Source of the DNA: Ciona savignyi
Lineage: Eukaryota; Chordata; Ascidiacea; Phlebobranchia; Cionidae
Reading direction: 5' to 3'
Assembly (NCBI GenBank): GCA_000149265.1
Contig: CH003232.1
Coordinates: 2,093,024 to 2,157,023 of the forward strand
DNA: 64,000 nt
Made by a program: the position numbers and the translations under genes. Shown in pieces: positions 35,735-48,800 of the stretch. Below the pieces are notes generated by a model, which did no database searches, was not told the DNA's origin, and worked only from the letters and a program-made list of their open reading frames with translations. The stretch's first letter is position 1. Every line of letters starts with the position of its first letter.

Positions 35735-35914
35735 TGCCTATCACAAATTAACCCGTGATAACTTTCACGAAATATAACAATATACCAACTTAAAAGAAGT
35801 GTGCCGTGTATATTAGTCACCAAAAATGACTTTAAATATCAGAACAATCAAGTACACCTATATTATTCACGAAATGTCCTAAATTGACTAAACAATTTAT
35901 TAAACAATAACTGC

Positions 35915-35920
35915 AATAAA
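35915..35920 (+). other. Polyadenylation signal of the penta-EF-hand gene
   Basis: AATAAA about 180 bases after the stop codon, in an AT-rich stretch. It is the first canonical signal after the stop. Confidence 0.5.
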
Positions 35921-38445
35921 ATTGTTGTCTTAAAAACAAATTAGTCCGTTTTTAATTCATTAGCTTTGAATTATTATCAAATGAGCTGAAAAAAATAAAT
36001 AAAAAATAGTTAAGTTGAAAACTTATGTTATAGTCTTAAACTAAAAAATCGGCTTATCTTTCATATCAAGCTCCATACATCTATGTCAGCTTTGAAACTA
36101 ACTATGTCAGCTTTGAAACTAACCTTTGGATACTTGCCTTATGTGCATATGGAATTAACCACAAAATACCCTGTTGTTGGGTGAGATCGCATACGTTGGA
36201 CCAACAAATGATGGCCGGTTAAATGGTGCCACGAGCTAAGCAGCGGTTCCCTGGTAAAATCACGTTTCATGTTTTATTCTCGTGAATAGGAAACACGGGG
36301 GACGTTAATATAAATGGACAATCCTTAGATCAATTCGTGCCTACATGGAGAGTTGTCAGATTAACTCGTGCCCACCCTTAGGTACACACTATATTGCATT
36401 GTGTTAAATGTGATTGAGGAGTTTATATAGGTTTAAATTAACCCGGTATTTCTCTTGCTTGGTTCGATATGCACAGAGTTACAACCGACTGAGTCATAAA
36501 CTAGGTTCGATGCGACCGGAAGCCTTGTCACGTATTTGCTGCCTGGGTTGTCGGCTAAAATATGTCTCTATTGTGTTTATATTTAAAGTAATACTTAAAT
36601 ACACATTAGGGGATATATAATACATACAGATGTAGCGGCTGCTTATTTAATATAATAATTAATTTGACTTTACACGGTGGACGGGTAGCAGTTTTGCTTT
36701 ATTATTATATTGTTTGACTCCGATAAGCGCAATTTTATTTAACAAAAAAATAAACCTAAATTAGTTAATTACAATTGAGAATATATATATCTTCAAGAAT
36801 TTTGTGCTGTTAAAGTCCTATTGCTTTAGATAATATGTTCTGTAACAGCCAAATCATACATTAATTTTAAATAATTTAAATTTATTTACCTTTCTACTAC
36901 CGCTAGACGGCGTTTAGAGCAAATTGTCGAACAACTGTACATTACAAACGCGACTTGTTTAGTTTTTATCGGCTGAATGGTTAACGCTAGCGATAAACCA
37001 ATTTGTAATTAATAAACCAATTTGTAATTAAAGATGTCTAGGTGACGAGCCTGTTATGATTTCAAAACTTGTGTAAAGAATAAGTTAATATAACCGAATC
37101 TATAAGAATTTCTGTATACAATTCAATGTTACACGGCAAGCTCATCATGGGTTTGAAAATTTGCCCGGCAGAGACAAAAAGCGGGATACCACACCGTCCT
37201 GGATATATTAAAACTGGCCAAACTGTACGGTCGTGTGGCCAAATGGTTAACGCGACCGATACATATATACCGACTCTTATACAAAAAACGATCCTTGTAA
37301 AGAGCCCATCATGGGTTCGAAACTTAGCTTAAAAAAAAACTTGCAAAACTATAAAATGGATGAACAAACAGGATACTTTTGGTCAACATAGAAAACTCTT
37401 TTAAAATCCTCTGCATGAACACATGGACGTAGTGAGGTGTTATATGTAGTTTAATTTGTTCGGTCGCTTTATAGTGAAATCACGAGGAGGTAAGGTATAT
37501 TATACCAGGGGCGTTTAAACATTTTCGTTCGCACTTAAAGATACAATAATTAAGTAACAAATTAGCACAAGAAATGAGCATAGCCATCATGATATAGGTA
37601 TTTGTTATAAATTATTTGTTTTATTGTGTGTACATACATGACTATGCATATTTTCACGAAAATTTGCCAACTCATGTTTAACGCTGTTTAAACTCATTTC
37701 ACTTTAACGCTGACGTTTGCTGAAGAGAAAATTACAATCGGTCTATTTCTATATATTTATGGCAGCCATATAAAGTAAATTAATTAACACAACTTCCATT
37801 TACAGGCTGCAGTTAACATTTGCTACGTAAGCATATAGTCCCTTCGCAATGTGTGGCGATTAAATTTACAAGCTGTTTGTCTAAAGACTTTACCAAAACT
37901 GTGAGTTAAAATACGATACCGCCTTAAAAACTGTAGTTTTAAATACGATAGGTTAAATGCGATACCGTCTTCGAATATTCTATATGTTGGTCTTAATATT
38001 AATGTTAGAAGGGTGTGAACATTTTTTATGTGTATTTATGTTGGAAAATAAAATACATCACGCATTTAACTCTAACATTACAATTTTCAAAGTGTAACCG
38101 ATACTAAAATATATACAGACTTAATAATATACTTCATGTCCTAAGAAGTTTTAAAATAATATTTAAAATCAATGAAATAAAATAGAAAATGTTTGAATGT
38201 TAATTAAACATATAATTCAGGCTTTGTATTTTTACTACTTTATGACGTTTAATAGCAGCTTGATGTACATATTGTTTATTGTAGTGCGTATTAAATGGTG
38301 TATTTGGTCTTTTCGCTTTCGTTAGAGAAATTTCTGCGCTCAATTGTGCAGTTTATCTAATTTTTAAAATGCCAAGATTCGGCCCGTACTTTTGTATATA
38401 ACCACACGACTTTATGGTATTACGCGTTCAGTGCCTACCTTAAGA
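35921..38445. other. Intergenic region with repeats
   Basis: Holds a 20-base tandem duplicate (TATGTCAGCTTTGAAACTAA, near 36,081-36,122), a degenerate SINE family 1 (about 36,256-36,420), an 18-base tandem duplicate near 36,996-37,030 and a SINE family 2 copy at 37,226. No gene was recognised. Confidence 0.5.
37226..37340 (+). repeat. SINE family 2, complete
   Basis: One of the best preserved copies: GGTCGTGTGGCCAAATGG through CATGGGTTCGAAACTTAGC and an A-rich tail. Confidence 0.8.
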
Positions 38446-38627
38446 CAGGGTGCAACTTGTCTAGTCGTCGGGCCAGATGTAGGAAAATGAAGTTCGTGGT
38501 GGGCCGGATTTAAACTAATAGTATTCAATATCTTAATTACTGAGTATGGTTAGATACAGTCTGCGGGCCGTTCAAAATCATTTTACGAGCCGGACACGAC
38601 CCGCGGGCCGTAAGTTGTCTATGTCTG
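38446..38627. mobile_element. Short hAT-type MITE (182 bp) with perfect 8-bp target duplication
   Basis: Starts CAGGGTGCAACTTGTCTAG and ends AGTTGTCTATGTCTG, flanked by CCTTAAGA at 38438-38445 and 38628-38635. GGGCC/GGCCC-type motifs occur inside. Confidence 0.85.
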
Positions 38628-39200
38628 CCTTAAGAGTAGAAAGCATTCGACGTTGGTTAATGTATAATTTTGTATTGGTGAACAAGCACGATAACCGTAC
38701 AGGGCGTTAAACACATAAGCAGCAAGACTTCGTTCAATACAGGTGTGCGCGTTACAAGGTAAAGTACAAATTGTGCAAAAATAAATAGGAAAAAACTCAA
38801 TAAGGACATTTTTTTCGAAACAATTCATAAACGGGTAAAGGAGAAAAGGTTTCGATCAAGGAACAATGAATTCGACACGCTTTCACGCACAAAAGATTCT
38901 GCAAAGTAATGGCTTCTCTATCTTCTATGATTATGAACGAAATTGATTTACGAGGGGACATCATGTCGAGTTTTAATTAAGCGCATACAGGGGATTCTCT
39001 GGCATTTGGGGGGGCACGAAAGACAGTAATAGTGTAGGCTGGAGCCCAATAGTTCTCTCATATATAAGTTAGGGGAATAAATAGCAAAAAAATCCCAAAA
39101 ACTCGAAGTTTTGGGTATAAGTTTTCGCCTTCGATGATTCTTTTGTCGCTTTTCGGTCAGTGACATTCTGCCAATTTTCTTGGAAGTTTTGGTTGCGTTT

Positions 39201-40081
39201 TTAAGGAAGACGCATTATGCAGTGCTGTACCGCATGCGCCATCTTCCCATATCCGTGGTAGTCAATGTACCCGTTGATGCAGCGGTTGAAGGCGCTGTTA
39301 GCTTGGTCATCTCTGCAAATGAACAAAATCGTTATTTTCGTACGGTCGTGTGGTTAACGCGCCAGATACTTATACAGATTTTTATATAAGAAAAAAATAG
39401 TTACAAGCCCTTCACGGGGTTCGAAAACTTGTCAAAAAATGATCATTTTCAGAATATAGGTGGAAGAATAATGACTTTTTACAAATGCAAAAATTAAACC
39501 CAACTTTTGTTTAATAGCAGAAGGTTATTACAAAATATTATCAAAATGACCTAACAATTATAAATTGTAGTTTTTAAAACAAAAACTAGAAGAGAAAAGC
39601 AAATGATTGATATTTTATTAGTTTTATTGTAAAAATCAACCCGCCTTAAACTTCTGCCAATAATAGTAATACCAAACAATTGCGGAAATGGTTATAAGAG
39701 CTCACCGAAAGATAGAAGCAAGGACTTTTCTCTTCATAGCTTTGTCCAAGTGTTCCGATTGGATTTTCGTGAACATGGCTTCATCCCGGCGAAATCGTCG
39801 AAGAATTTTTTCGCCGAAAGATTGAACTTCTTCAGTCTGGAAGCTGATGTAAAAATATCGGTTTAACAAAAGGTTTTAAGTAAAAAATGCAACGTAAAAT
39901 CTTATTTGCATTATTTTTTAGTGTTTTGATGTCAACAGAAAGGTTTCAAATTATATCTATTTGACTAAGTTTCTCAAAATATGAAGTTTTCTTACCTTGT
40001 TGATATTGGTTTTGCTTGAGTCATCGCAAGAAGCAAGACACATGATACAAGAGCAATTCTGAGTACAAATTTCGAGCACAT
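39201..40081 (-). CDS. Small secreted protein with dibasic sites and C-terminal two-Cys motif (111 aa), member 1
   Basis: Three exons: 40081-39996, 39843-39706 and 39312-39201, all joined in the same phase, with GTAAG/GTGAG donors and CAG acceptors. Residues 1-23 are a typical signal peptide (basic start, then a Leu/Val/Ala core ending MTQA), followed by KPIST. The middle is basic and likely helical, with Arg-Arg at 44-45 and 47-48 and a Lys-Arg-Lys at 66-68 that could be processed. The last exon has AFNRC (Cys86), a Tyr/Gly/His-rich stretch and Cys106, then a short end. If the exon 2 donor is not used, a TGA directly follows at Arg75. Member 2 lies 15 kb away on the same strand. I do not recognise the family; a secreted peptide or small structural protein is possible. 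Confidence 0.65.
39339..39436 (+). repeat. SINE family 2 fragment in intron 2 of the secreted-protein gene
   Basis: Starts TACGGTCGTGTGGTTAACG, with an internal deletion in the head. Confidence 0.65.
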
Positions 40082-40119
40082 TTTTGAAGTTTGAACTTGC
40101 AGTATACGTTTAGAAACTA
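40082..40119 (-). promoter_or_regulatory. Acceptor-like site 35 bases upstream of the member 1 start codon
   Basis: A strong pyrimidine tract with TAG (CTATTTCCTCTGTTTCTAG on the minus strand) ends at 40,117. It is a candidate trans-splice acceptor or 5' untranslated intron end. A TATA-like CCATAAAAG lies further upstream, at 40,193-40,201. Confidence 0.45.
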
Positions 40120-40454
40120 GAAACAGAGGAAATAGTGAACCTCGGCGTATGCTTACGTTAGTTAAGTATGATTTCAAGCCAGGAACATGCTGCTTTTATG
40201 GCGCGTGCGAAGCCACTTTGCCTTCTTTTCGTCGCCTTTTTCCTTCCGTAGCGCAAACGGTAACCACAAACAAAAAGGAGACTTTAAGGTGGCAAGGATA
40301 TTGTCGGACGAATGCTCTGTGTTATACTAAGAACCATAAAGGCATGATTCATGTGTTATAAATTATACTTTTATGATATATAAACTCCAGGATTAATCAT
40401 TTAGATTTCTATACTCAAAAATGTTTGTAAAATACCATATTTAATTGTCATGAT

Positions 40455-40734
40455 ATCTTTCCCATATATGGAACATTTAAACCATGGGAAACGAAAAAGT
40501 CGGAGTGTTATCACACGGGTAATCGGCAGGTCACCTAGTAACCACCATCGGGTTACCGGAGCTATTGCATTGTGTTGGGTATGATCGTAAATCTCTTGTT
40601 TTTTAATCCAATGGTGACCTGGGTTCGGGCGTTGTTTCAAATGTACTTGTCTTAGGACACAACCTACAGCGGCTAATTTAAACTTTATACCGGTCGGCTA
40701 TCAGCCAACGAACTAACCGACTGAGCTAACCGGC
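40455..40734 (-). repeat. SINE family 1 relative with a different tRNA-like head
   Basis: The tail and body resemble family 1, but the head, on the minus strand, reads GCCGGTTAGCTCAGTCGGTT. This is close to a tRNA-Ile-type 5' half with an A box. It suggests a separate subfamily or head exchange. Confidence 0.65.
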
Positions 40735-41279
40735 AAAAAATATAAACAAGACACCTATATACGTTAATATGGACGAACGGTTAAGAGAACGGTAAATATA
40801 GCAATTATGTACAAAAACGATCATATTCACTAGCCCAACATATCTTTAAACGTTGTTCCAATAAAACAAATAAGCATAATCATGTCATGTAATCAGAACT
40901 GCCAAAATTCGTTTAGTTGTTCTATGTGTCGCAACAAGCGTGCTTTCAGAGCAGGTAACTTGAGTGCGTTCGTATATATTGTTCGTTCAAATAAACCGCC
41001 AATCTAGCAGGTTCTTGGCAGCACATAAACTCTTAGATCATATGTTTAAACAACCTTGAAAAGGCTTTCTTCAGTCGACCGCGTATACCACCATTATCGT
41101 GTAAGGAGTCAGCATGTTCGCTGCGTGATGGTATGACGAAAGACTCGTGTTACGAAAGAGCGCGTAAAGATAGAATGAATGTTTTGCAATGTTTGACCAG
41201 GCTTATGATCTGAGGCTCAATAGATCCGGTTCTATTGATAAAACTGTCAGAGGATGTTTGCGCTTATTTTGGGACAACG
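40735..41279. other. Unassigned intergenic stretch
   Basis: AT-rich, with no coding or repeat signal recognised. Confidence 0.4.
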
Positions 41280-41479
41280 CTAAAAGGAGGGAAAGCGGGA
41301 AGGAGGGAAACTGCTCACTTAAACTATGGAAACTAATTTAAACCTTCCGGAAGCACTAATCGAAACCCCTAAACCAACCCTAACTCTAACCCGATGTTTA
41401 AAACTAACTCTAGAGCCATAATATTCGTTTTGGTGTGCAGTTTCCCACCTTCCCGCCTTGCCGCTTTACGTCCTTTTAG
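41280..41479. mobile_element. MITE (200 bp), CTAAAAGGAGGGAAA family
   Basis: CTAAAAGGAGGGAAAGCGGG at the left is mirrored by CGCTTTACGTCCTTTTAG at the right. No clear target duplication is visible. Confidence 0.75.
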
Positions 41480-44092
41480 TTTCCCATTTATTTAACGCCG
41501 TTCTAGGGCTTGAAGTGGCCAACAGAACGTCAGCAGAATCGGTAGACAGTGAACGCATCTATCAAAGGGTGTAAGTGGGATGGAAACAGACGGCCACGTA
41601 AGCTAATCCGGTTGTCAATTGCGACATAATTGCATCACCTAAATTTAAAAAGTACAGTATTGTCGGAATGGAAAGCAGACATAAAAATATAGCAATTAAA
41701 TTTACTTACAATAACAATTCGGAGTACAATAAATGGAATTGAAATATTCTTAATTAAATCCAATAAAAAATGAATATTATTACTAAACGTGTGTACAAAA
41801 CGCACTAGTCCAGGCCATCTCCCAGTATGGTTTTTATTTTGTGATTAACTTCCGATTGCCACCTATAATGTTGACAGATTATTTTAGTGATTTACCGGCT
41901 GGCTTCTTATTAAGCAACTGGAATTTTAAGTGATTTACACACAATAGATATTAGCTTCATATACACAATATATGTCAGCTTAATGACTTTTTAAATAAGA
42001 AGCAATATCAAAATGGCCTTATAAAAATTACGAGGTTTTCATCGCTTCTTTACTTTGTTTTTCATGTCCATAAATTTTAATTATGTACCTCGTATTCCTG
42101 ACCAAAGTTCAGGTAAAGGGATATAAACTAACAGTTTTCTTTGCAAGTTAGTGTCAACGCCCTTAATCACGGCAGTTTTAAAACTCAGGGCAAATAGCAA
42201 ATCAAGCAAAAACCGTGGGCGATTAAAAATTGACGACATGCTTTTCCTGTGGTCATAACTTTTAATTAAGTACGTCTTTACCCGATCAAAGGTCGGACTG
42301 TGAAATATGGACTGAAGTTAAATATTTTGCAATATTTTTCCGCTGTTTTCAGGCTTGAAGGGTTTTAAAATTAGCAAAGTCATTGTTTTCTACGTTCTGG
42401 GGTGTTGAAATACGTAATTATCACATGTCTATTTACCACATTTTTAAAATTTTGAAGGGGAGAAATCTACTTGAAAAAAGCGTTACCACATCGACCTTTT
42501 TCGCTTTTAGGATACGTTGACGTAGCGTAATGTCGGATCTCTTGTAGTTCAGTCCCATGCGATGAACGTTTCTCAACACTTCACCATTGTCCCCAAATCT
42601 ACATCGGTATCCGAAGGAGTTATGTGGCGTTAAATTGGTCCGGAACGTATTTTAGGTAGTATTATCTTGTATTTGATTTAGTGAATTATTTAAGTGATAG
42701 ATAGCTCTATATGGGCGCGTTGTTTGCAAATGGGCGTCGCGCTAACTCAACCTGCGTCATTCACAGGCCTTGGGAATTAAATCACTCCGTTAAAAATCTG
42801 TTCGCTTTTTATGAGTGGTTTGTTTCGTGTACTGAACTCGGTGTGATTGATTATTTACAAAAGCATTCCGCTTTTTGCCAGTCATTGACAATATAACGGC
42901 GATCAATGCCTGTATCGTGTTACAACGTAAGCGTGGGTCAGTGAGCTTACATACGAATAGCGGAAAAAAGCCAAAAATAAACTCACTGGAAGGAGAAAAT
43001 CACTAAATTAAATAATTTAAGTTGTCGATACGCTTGATTTTCAGCGACCCATTTAAAGATCACCCCTATTTGTCGCAAAAAATTCACGATTCTGCATTTT
43101 TTAAACCTATATAAACTTCGTATGTAGAGCACTTATGCCAGCCCTCAAAATCTGTATATATCATTTCTGCACGTCTTTCGTGGACATGGATATGTTACAA
43201 TTCTAGGGTTCGCTCATAAGACCTGTACTTTGTGCCCAATCTTGTATTAGTAAAACCAGTAAAATCGCAGCATAATACAACCCATTGCTAATACGTACAG
43301 ATTACGACTGCCATTTGCTATACAATTCAACACATGTACGTAGCATAAAAGTGTGCGAACAAGTGAACACAAATAGTTGTGTCGTATTACAAAAAGTAAA
43401 CGTTTTTCATGAAGTAAACCTACGTTGTTAATCGAATATATGTATTTAAAATATTCCTATATGGTGTGTATTCTATAAAGGATCAAACATATATTTTGTG
43501 GTTACGCATTAGAATTATGATTATATTCGGATTTATTATTACTCCGAAAAGATAAAAATAACAATATTTCTATGGCAAAAATATGCGATAAAATGTAAAC
43601 AACCGTTTCGAAAACTGACACCGCTATAAGTGTCCAAATTCTTTATACACATTCATTTCGTTATGTAAGTGTCATTTTGCTTCTAATTTCCAAGAATGAA
43701 AGTATTTGATAGCTTTTTATTAATATGTTGTTAAAATCTAAAATAATAAGATCGGATTTTGTGTTTTTTCTTGGCGCATTTTACTAGATGAAAACAGCAG
43801 GGCTATTGCATTGTGTAGTTTCTTCTGTCTAAACATGATGCTTTTATAATTTTTATCATAAAAATTATTATTTATTTTAATTGTTATTTTTTCATTAAAA
43901 TTATTAATTTTATCATTCACGGCAGTTCAACTCCCATTTAATTTCCACTTAAAACCGTGTGTGGTCGGACAGCCAGCAAAACCCACTTGAACTCCGGATC
44001 TAAAACCGTTCACCCTACAGATCACGTGCCTAAACGAGCTCGGAAAAATATTGACACCGCAGGTTCTATAAATAACTACCGAGCGGGAAAAA
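41480..44092. other. Unassigned intergenic region
   Basis: AT-rich. Two diverged copies of a TTTTAATTAAGTACGT...CCAAAGTT/GGTC-type block occur about 180 bases apart (42,066 and 42,250). No gene, SINE or convincing ORF was recognised. Confidence 0.4.
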
Positions 44093-44292
44093 CTAATAGG
44101 AGGGAAAGAGGAAAGGAGGGAAACTGCACACTAAAATGAAGATTATGACATTAGATGTAGTTTTAAACATGGGATTGAAGTAAGGGTTAGTTTTGGGGTC
44201 AAGATTAGTGTTTAGGGCAGGGTTTAAATTAGTTTTCATAGTTTCAATTAGCAGTTTCCCTCCTTCCTTCTTTCCGTTTTCCCTCCTTTTAG
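44093..44292. mobile_element. MITE (200 bp), CTAAAAGGAGGGAAA family, opposite orientation
   Basis: Same length as the copy at 41,280. The interior is reverse-complementary to it (GGGTTAGTTTTGGGGTCAAG). Confidence 0.75.
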
Positions 44293-44739
44293 AGTTGCCC
44301 CTACCGAGCTGTTGGATACCCACACCGTTCTTATCCTTCTCCCATAACCATTGCAGATTATAAATAGTCACGATCTCTCCGTAGCCTTGGTAAACAAGTA
44401 AATATTATGATCTACTACCGCACTCAGTTAATTTTTCAACTGGCCTGGATATCGAACCCAAATTTGAGTTTTGATCCATAACCTGATTTTAAAATATCGT
44501 CACCAATATCGTTACGAAATTTGAAAATTTGGTAAGAATATTTTAATTTCGTAACACTATTTGACGTTTCGAAACACTATTGGCAACGATATTTTTTTTA
44601 CAATGCAAAAAAAGGACTGACCTTACAAGTATAGTCAATAAAACCGTTTTTTTTATGTAGAACTTCATAGCCGTTAAAACCATTTTTAACTATTGACACC
44701 GTTTGTATATACAACTTAATATATATCAATTGGTCGAGC

Positions 44740-44875
44740 TAACTATTTAGCCACACGACCTTTCGCTACACCAATTTATAATTTTTCATGGCTAAGATTC
44801 GAAGCCGGGATTGTCTCGTTAATACAGTTTTTTATTGAAATCCAAAAATTAAACGTCCGCGTTAACCATTCGTAC
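44740..44875 (-). repeat. SINE family 2, degenerate pieces
   Basis: Head ATTTAGCCACACGACC, then a second B-box-like piece AAGATTCGAAGCC and head GCGTTAACCATTCG. Confidence 0.5.
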
Positions 44876-44888
44876 ACAAAGAAAGCAG

Positions 44889-45107
44889 GATATGGGATAG
44901 GAATTTCATGTTTATCCCCGTGAATGGGAAAACCTAGGGGGTTAACACACGGGTAATCGTCAGATCACCTCGCGCCCACCGTCGGGTTACCGGAGCTATT
45001 GCAGTGTGTTGTATATGATAGACACGTTCCTTCAATTTGGTTGAACCCATTAATCCGCTGGGTTCAGGCAATGTCCGTAAAGTGCCTTGCCCAAGGACAC
45101 AACCGAT
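44889..45107 (-). repeat. SINE family 1, head replaced by SINE family 2
   Basis: The tail and body are nearly consensus up to CCCAAGGACACAACCGA, where family 2 sequence begins abruptly. Confidence 0.8.
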
Positions 45108-45310
45108 ATTTTTTTACTGAGCCAAGCAAGTTTTGAACGCAAGATAGTCTACGTCGCGAGGACCGTTTTTGTATTGAAGTAGATATATGTATCGGGCGTG
45201 TGGCCGAATGGTTCACGCGACCGATACGTATCCCGACTCTTATACAAAAAACGGTCGTAGTGACGAGCCCATCTTGGATTCGAAACTTGGCTCGGTAAAA
45301 AAATATAAAA
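45108..45310. repeat. Head-to-head inverted pair of SINE family 2
   Basis: A minus copy (45,108-45,200) and a plus copy (45,196-45,302) could form a long hairpin. Confidence 0.7.
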
Positions 45311-45475
45311 GATATATGTATCGGTCGTGTTACCCATTGTGCCGCACTATCTTATTTTTTATTTTTTATTTTATAGCTTTTTTTCTGACAAGGTATAATG
45401 GCGCAAGATAGTTATATTACATTTGTTTTTAAGTATCCTGTCGTTTGCCGTGAAGCTTCCATAGCTTTTGACAGA

Positions 45476-45697
45476 TTATATCGATAATATGTTTTTGTTG
45501 TGCTGCAAAAACATTTAGACGGATTGAAGCAATTACATATTTTTCAGTGTCAAAATGCTTAAAACGTGTAAAAAATACGGCATAAATAAAAATTATGCAA
45601 ACCCCACTGAGGTTTAATTGTGTTGTAACACAATGTAATTTGGATGAAGAAAATACCTATTTTTCAGTGTCAAAATTATCGATAATATGTCCCATAG
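45476..45697 (-). repeat. Left inverted, internally tandem repeat of a ~4.1-kb fold-back-like structure
   Basis: Contains about 1.7 units of a roughly 120-base sequence (AATTACATATTTTTCAGTGT..., TACGGCATAAAT..., CCCCACTG). It ends inward at TTATCGATAATATGTCCCA. It is the reverse complement of the array at 49,270. Confidence 0.7.
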
Positions 45698-45737
45698 ATC
45701 CTGCAGTAACTTGTGCAGCGAGGTTAAAAAATGGCTT

Positions 45738-45845
45738 GGTTGTGTTGCCAAATGGCTAACGTGAGCGAATTATTTACCGAATTTTGCATGTGAACATGTC
45801 CTGTCGACTAGTCGATTATGAGTTCAAAACTTGTACCGATAAAAA
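45738..45845 (+). repeat. SINE family 2, diverged
   Basis: GGTTGTGTTGCCAAATGGCTA head, just inside the fold-back-like structure. Confidence 0.55.
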
Positions 45846-48800
45846 GCTTTACGACCAATATGTGATTGATGCGAAAAAATTTTGGATCGAGATGTAAACT
45901 TTCAATTTATTATAATTTATTTCTTCTTTTTTATTCAAAAAGCACAGAGAACAAGACTCGTGGAAATGTTCTTTATTTGCTCCTGCTTTGTAAAGTGGGT
46001 AATAATGATCTGATTTAAACAAAGTCTTGTACTATTTTTGTAAAATAAATTTGTGTAATATAAAACTGCCAGAGGGGCGCAATTAATTATGGGTTACATC
46101 TAAACAACGCCGAAAAGCTGTTCCTCTTTTCTGAATGTCAAATAGTAAAGTGGTATGTTCTAGTCACGTTCAGCGTTTAATGTTGTCATAAACCAAATAC
46201 CTGTGGCTAATTTATCATCGTCGTCATATTGTATACATTGAGTTGGAAAAGAGTTATCAAAGGTCTAATGACGTTTTTTTAAATATGTTGCATTTCAGTT
46301 AAAAATATTAAAATATGTAGGCTCACTTCAGTTTTCAAGTTATGACACCGTAAAGTTATAAAATTATGAATGACATATTCTCTTATCATTACTCTAACGT
46401 CAATGGAATCCAAACAAAGCTTAAAATATCCGGAATGTTTATTCTAAGATAACTATGCTCTATAAATTACAAATGTTATTCCGTAGATAGTAATATTGTT
46501 GTCGCCAATGTACGAGAAAACAAATAGTCTTATCCAACTGAAATTGCTTAAGGCTTAACTCATTGGGTAAAGAAGTGGGCGTACCACATACAACAAGGTC
46601 GCTTGGTCAATAATGCTTTTGTTTGATGTTCCCGGGACGTGTGTATATCGCGGGGCTTTCCAACACAGGTGTGGGTATAGCAACGGATCTAAATATTAGT
46701 TGCTTACACGGAATGTCCAGGCCTGCAAATGGCAGGCAATAAATAATCTTGCAAATTCAATTTCCATGTGTGGACAAATACAGTTTTTTAAACAGTAAAT
46801 CACATAAAGCTCTCACGCTAAAGGTCGATTTCCAGGCCGCGTTTATTTTTATTTTTTTTTTGGGGGGGGGGGGGGTAGCGTTAACTATGACCAAGGCCGC
46901 TGAGTAGTTGCTAAATGCACTGTCACATAACCCTAGTTGAGAATATATGAGATCCACCCATTTAAGATGTGAGTGTTATTAACCAGTACTCTACCGTAGA
47001 GTGCCATTTGGCCATACGATAAGTATGCGTAACTGATTGTGCAATAGCATTAAAACCACGGTATTCGGGACTACTCATTCATAGACAACTTGTTCATTGA
47101 TTAATTAAGAAGGACGACAGTGGCACGATTTCGGCTCGCGTCTGTGTTGTTTACTTACTACACATTCCATTCCTAAAGGTGCCAACGTGGAACTGGCGAG
47201 AAATAATTTGACAGTGAGTGGACATGAGTCGTAGATAGTATTCCTGTGAGTCAGGACGCCATGTGCTTTATTCCCGAGTTCTGGAGCGATTACAGTGCGT
47301 TGCATAATCCTGGCTTTATAGCCGTACGGTGTTTTTGAGGGTTTTAGTTTCATACCATCACATTATAAGATTCAAAACTTGGCCAGGTTTCGTACTGGGC
47401 TGTTTTGAGTAGAAATTGGAATACAAATCCGTCGCTATAATCATTCGGGGAATTAATCTTTTATTCAGCATGGTAGATTTCTTTTTTCTGGGTTAAGTTT
47501 CGAACCCATATTGGCTCCGTTCATTTTTAAAGTAAAAATTGTTATATGGTTCGGTAGCATTAACCACTGGGCCACACAATATTTAAATCTCGCTACACAT
47601 GCCATTAAGGCGACTACTTAAACCAGCTTTGAACCTAGGATAACTGGACACACCTAAATATTTTATAATTAATATAGCAAATACGTTAGTTGGGGGCGTT
47701 AACGTTCGGCCATGCGATCACTCAATACCTCGTCCCTGTAATGGCGTTAATGGCAACCCGTAGTGACAGCGACATGTATCCGCACTTACCACTAGTTACT
47801 CACTACACATTTGAAAGAGCCTTTAAAACTTCTTAAGATTCATATCTGCCTTTTGCGAACAAATATAACGTATTCTCGGATTTTCAAATGCCAGAAACGT
47901 CGAAATTTAAAGAAAGTTTTATTTTTGCCGTAATTGTTCACGGTTCCGCAAAGGTCTTGTGATCTTAAGTTTATTTTACACTTGAATACGTGAGACAGCA
48001 AAGCATATGCTTCTACGGTGTTTGTTTTATTTTCTACATTAGTCGATGACATACATATACGTGGGTTTGAACATCTATTTTTCTATTTTTTACCCTAAAA
48101 AGGGATGTTTTAACTCTTTCACTCCGCGGCCAAATGCATTAATTTAAACATGCTGTCCCGCAGTGTTTTTTACAATTTTTGGTCATTTTCAAATTAGCAC
48201 AGTTGTTTCTCAAATTTATGCTATGATTTAATATTTAGTATGGTTGGAAAGATAATTTATCCCTCTTTTAAACAAACCGCACACCTAGAATCTACCTCCA
48301 ATAAAGAATATATTATGTAAACTTTAGTGAACACCACTTTTTATGTAAAGAAAATTCTGCTCGACTTTGAAAATTTTGAGGTGCACTGACAAACGAAATA
48401 CTCACTAATTATTGGTATGCCCAAATGATATGAAAATTGGAATGTAGATTGTCTAATAGTTTTTGTACTCAGGAAAATTTGAACTGTATTTGTATCTTCA
48501 GTAGTTTTTTTTTACTATTCCTAATTGAAATTGTCCTTTATTCTAACTATATTATGAAAAATTGAACCAAAACGCATTGAAGTTTTTAGTTTTGTAGAAC
48601 TAAAATAGTAAAAAGTATAAATACGAACAGTGAAGGAAGTGTAAAAAGGACATACAAAAGCAAACAAACACAAATACTATATCCAATATTCTTCAAAGCA
48701 GGGCACACCGAAACTAGCTAGTCTCGCCGCCTTTTTCTTTATCATGCGCTCAGCAGGCCCAGCTGGATTCATGCTTTGGTGAACACGAAGCATAAACGCC

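Noticed and set aside
39702..40081. Two-exon 75-aa reading of secreted-protein member 1 as a VIP/secretin hormone
   Set aside because: A strong GTGAGC donor just before the TGA and a well-phased third exon matching member 2 make the 111-aa form more likely. It is kept only as a low-interest alternative.
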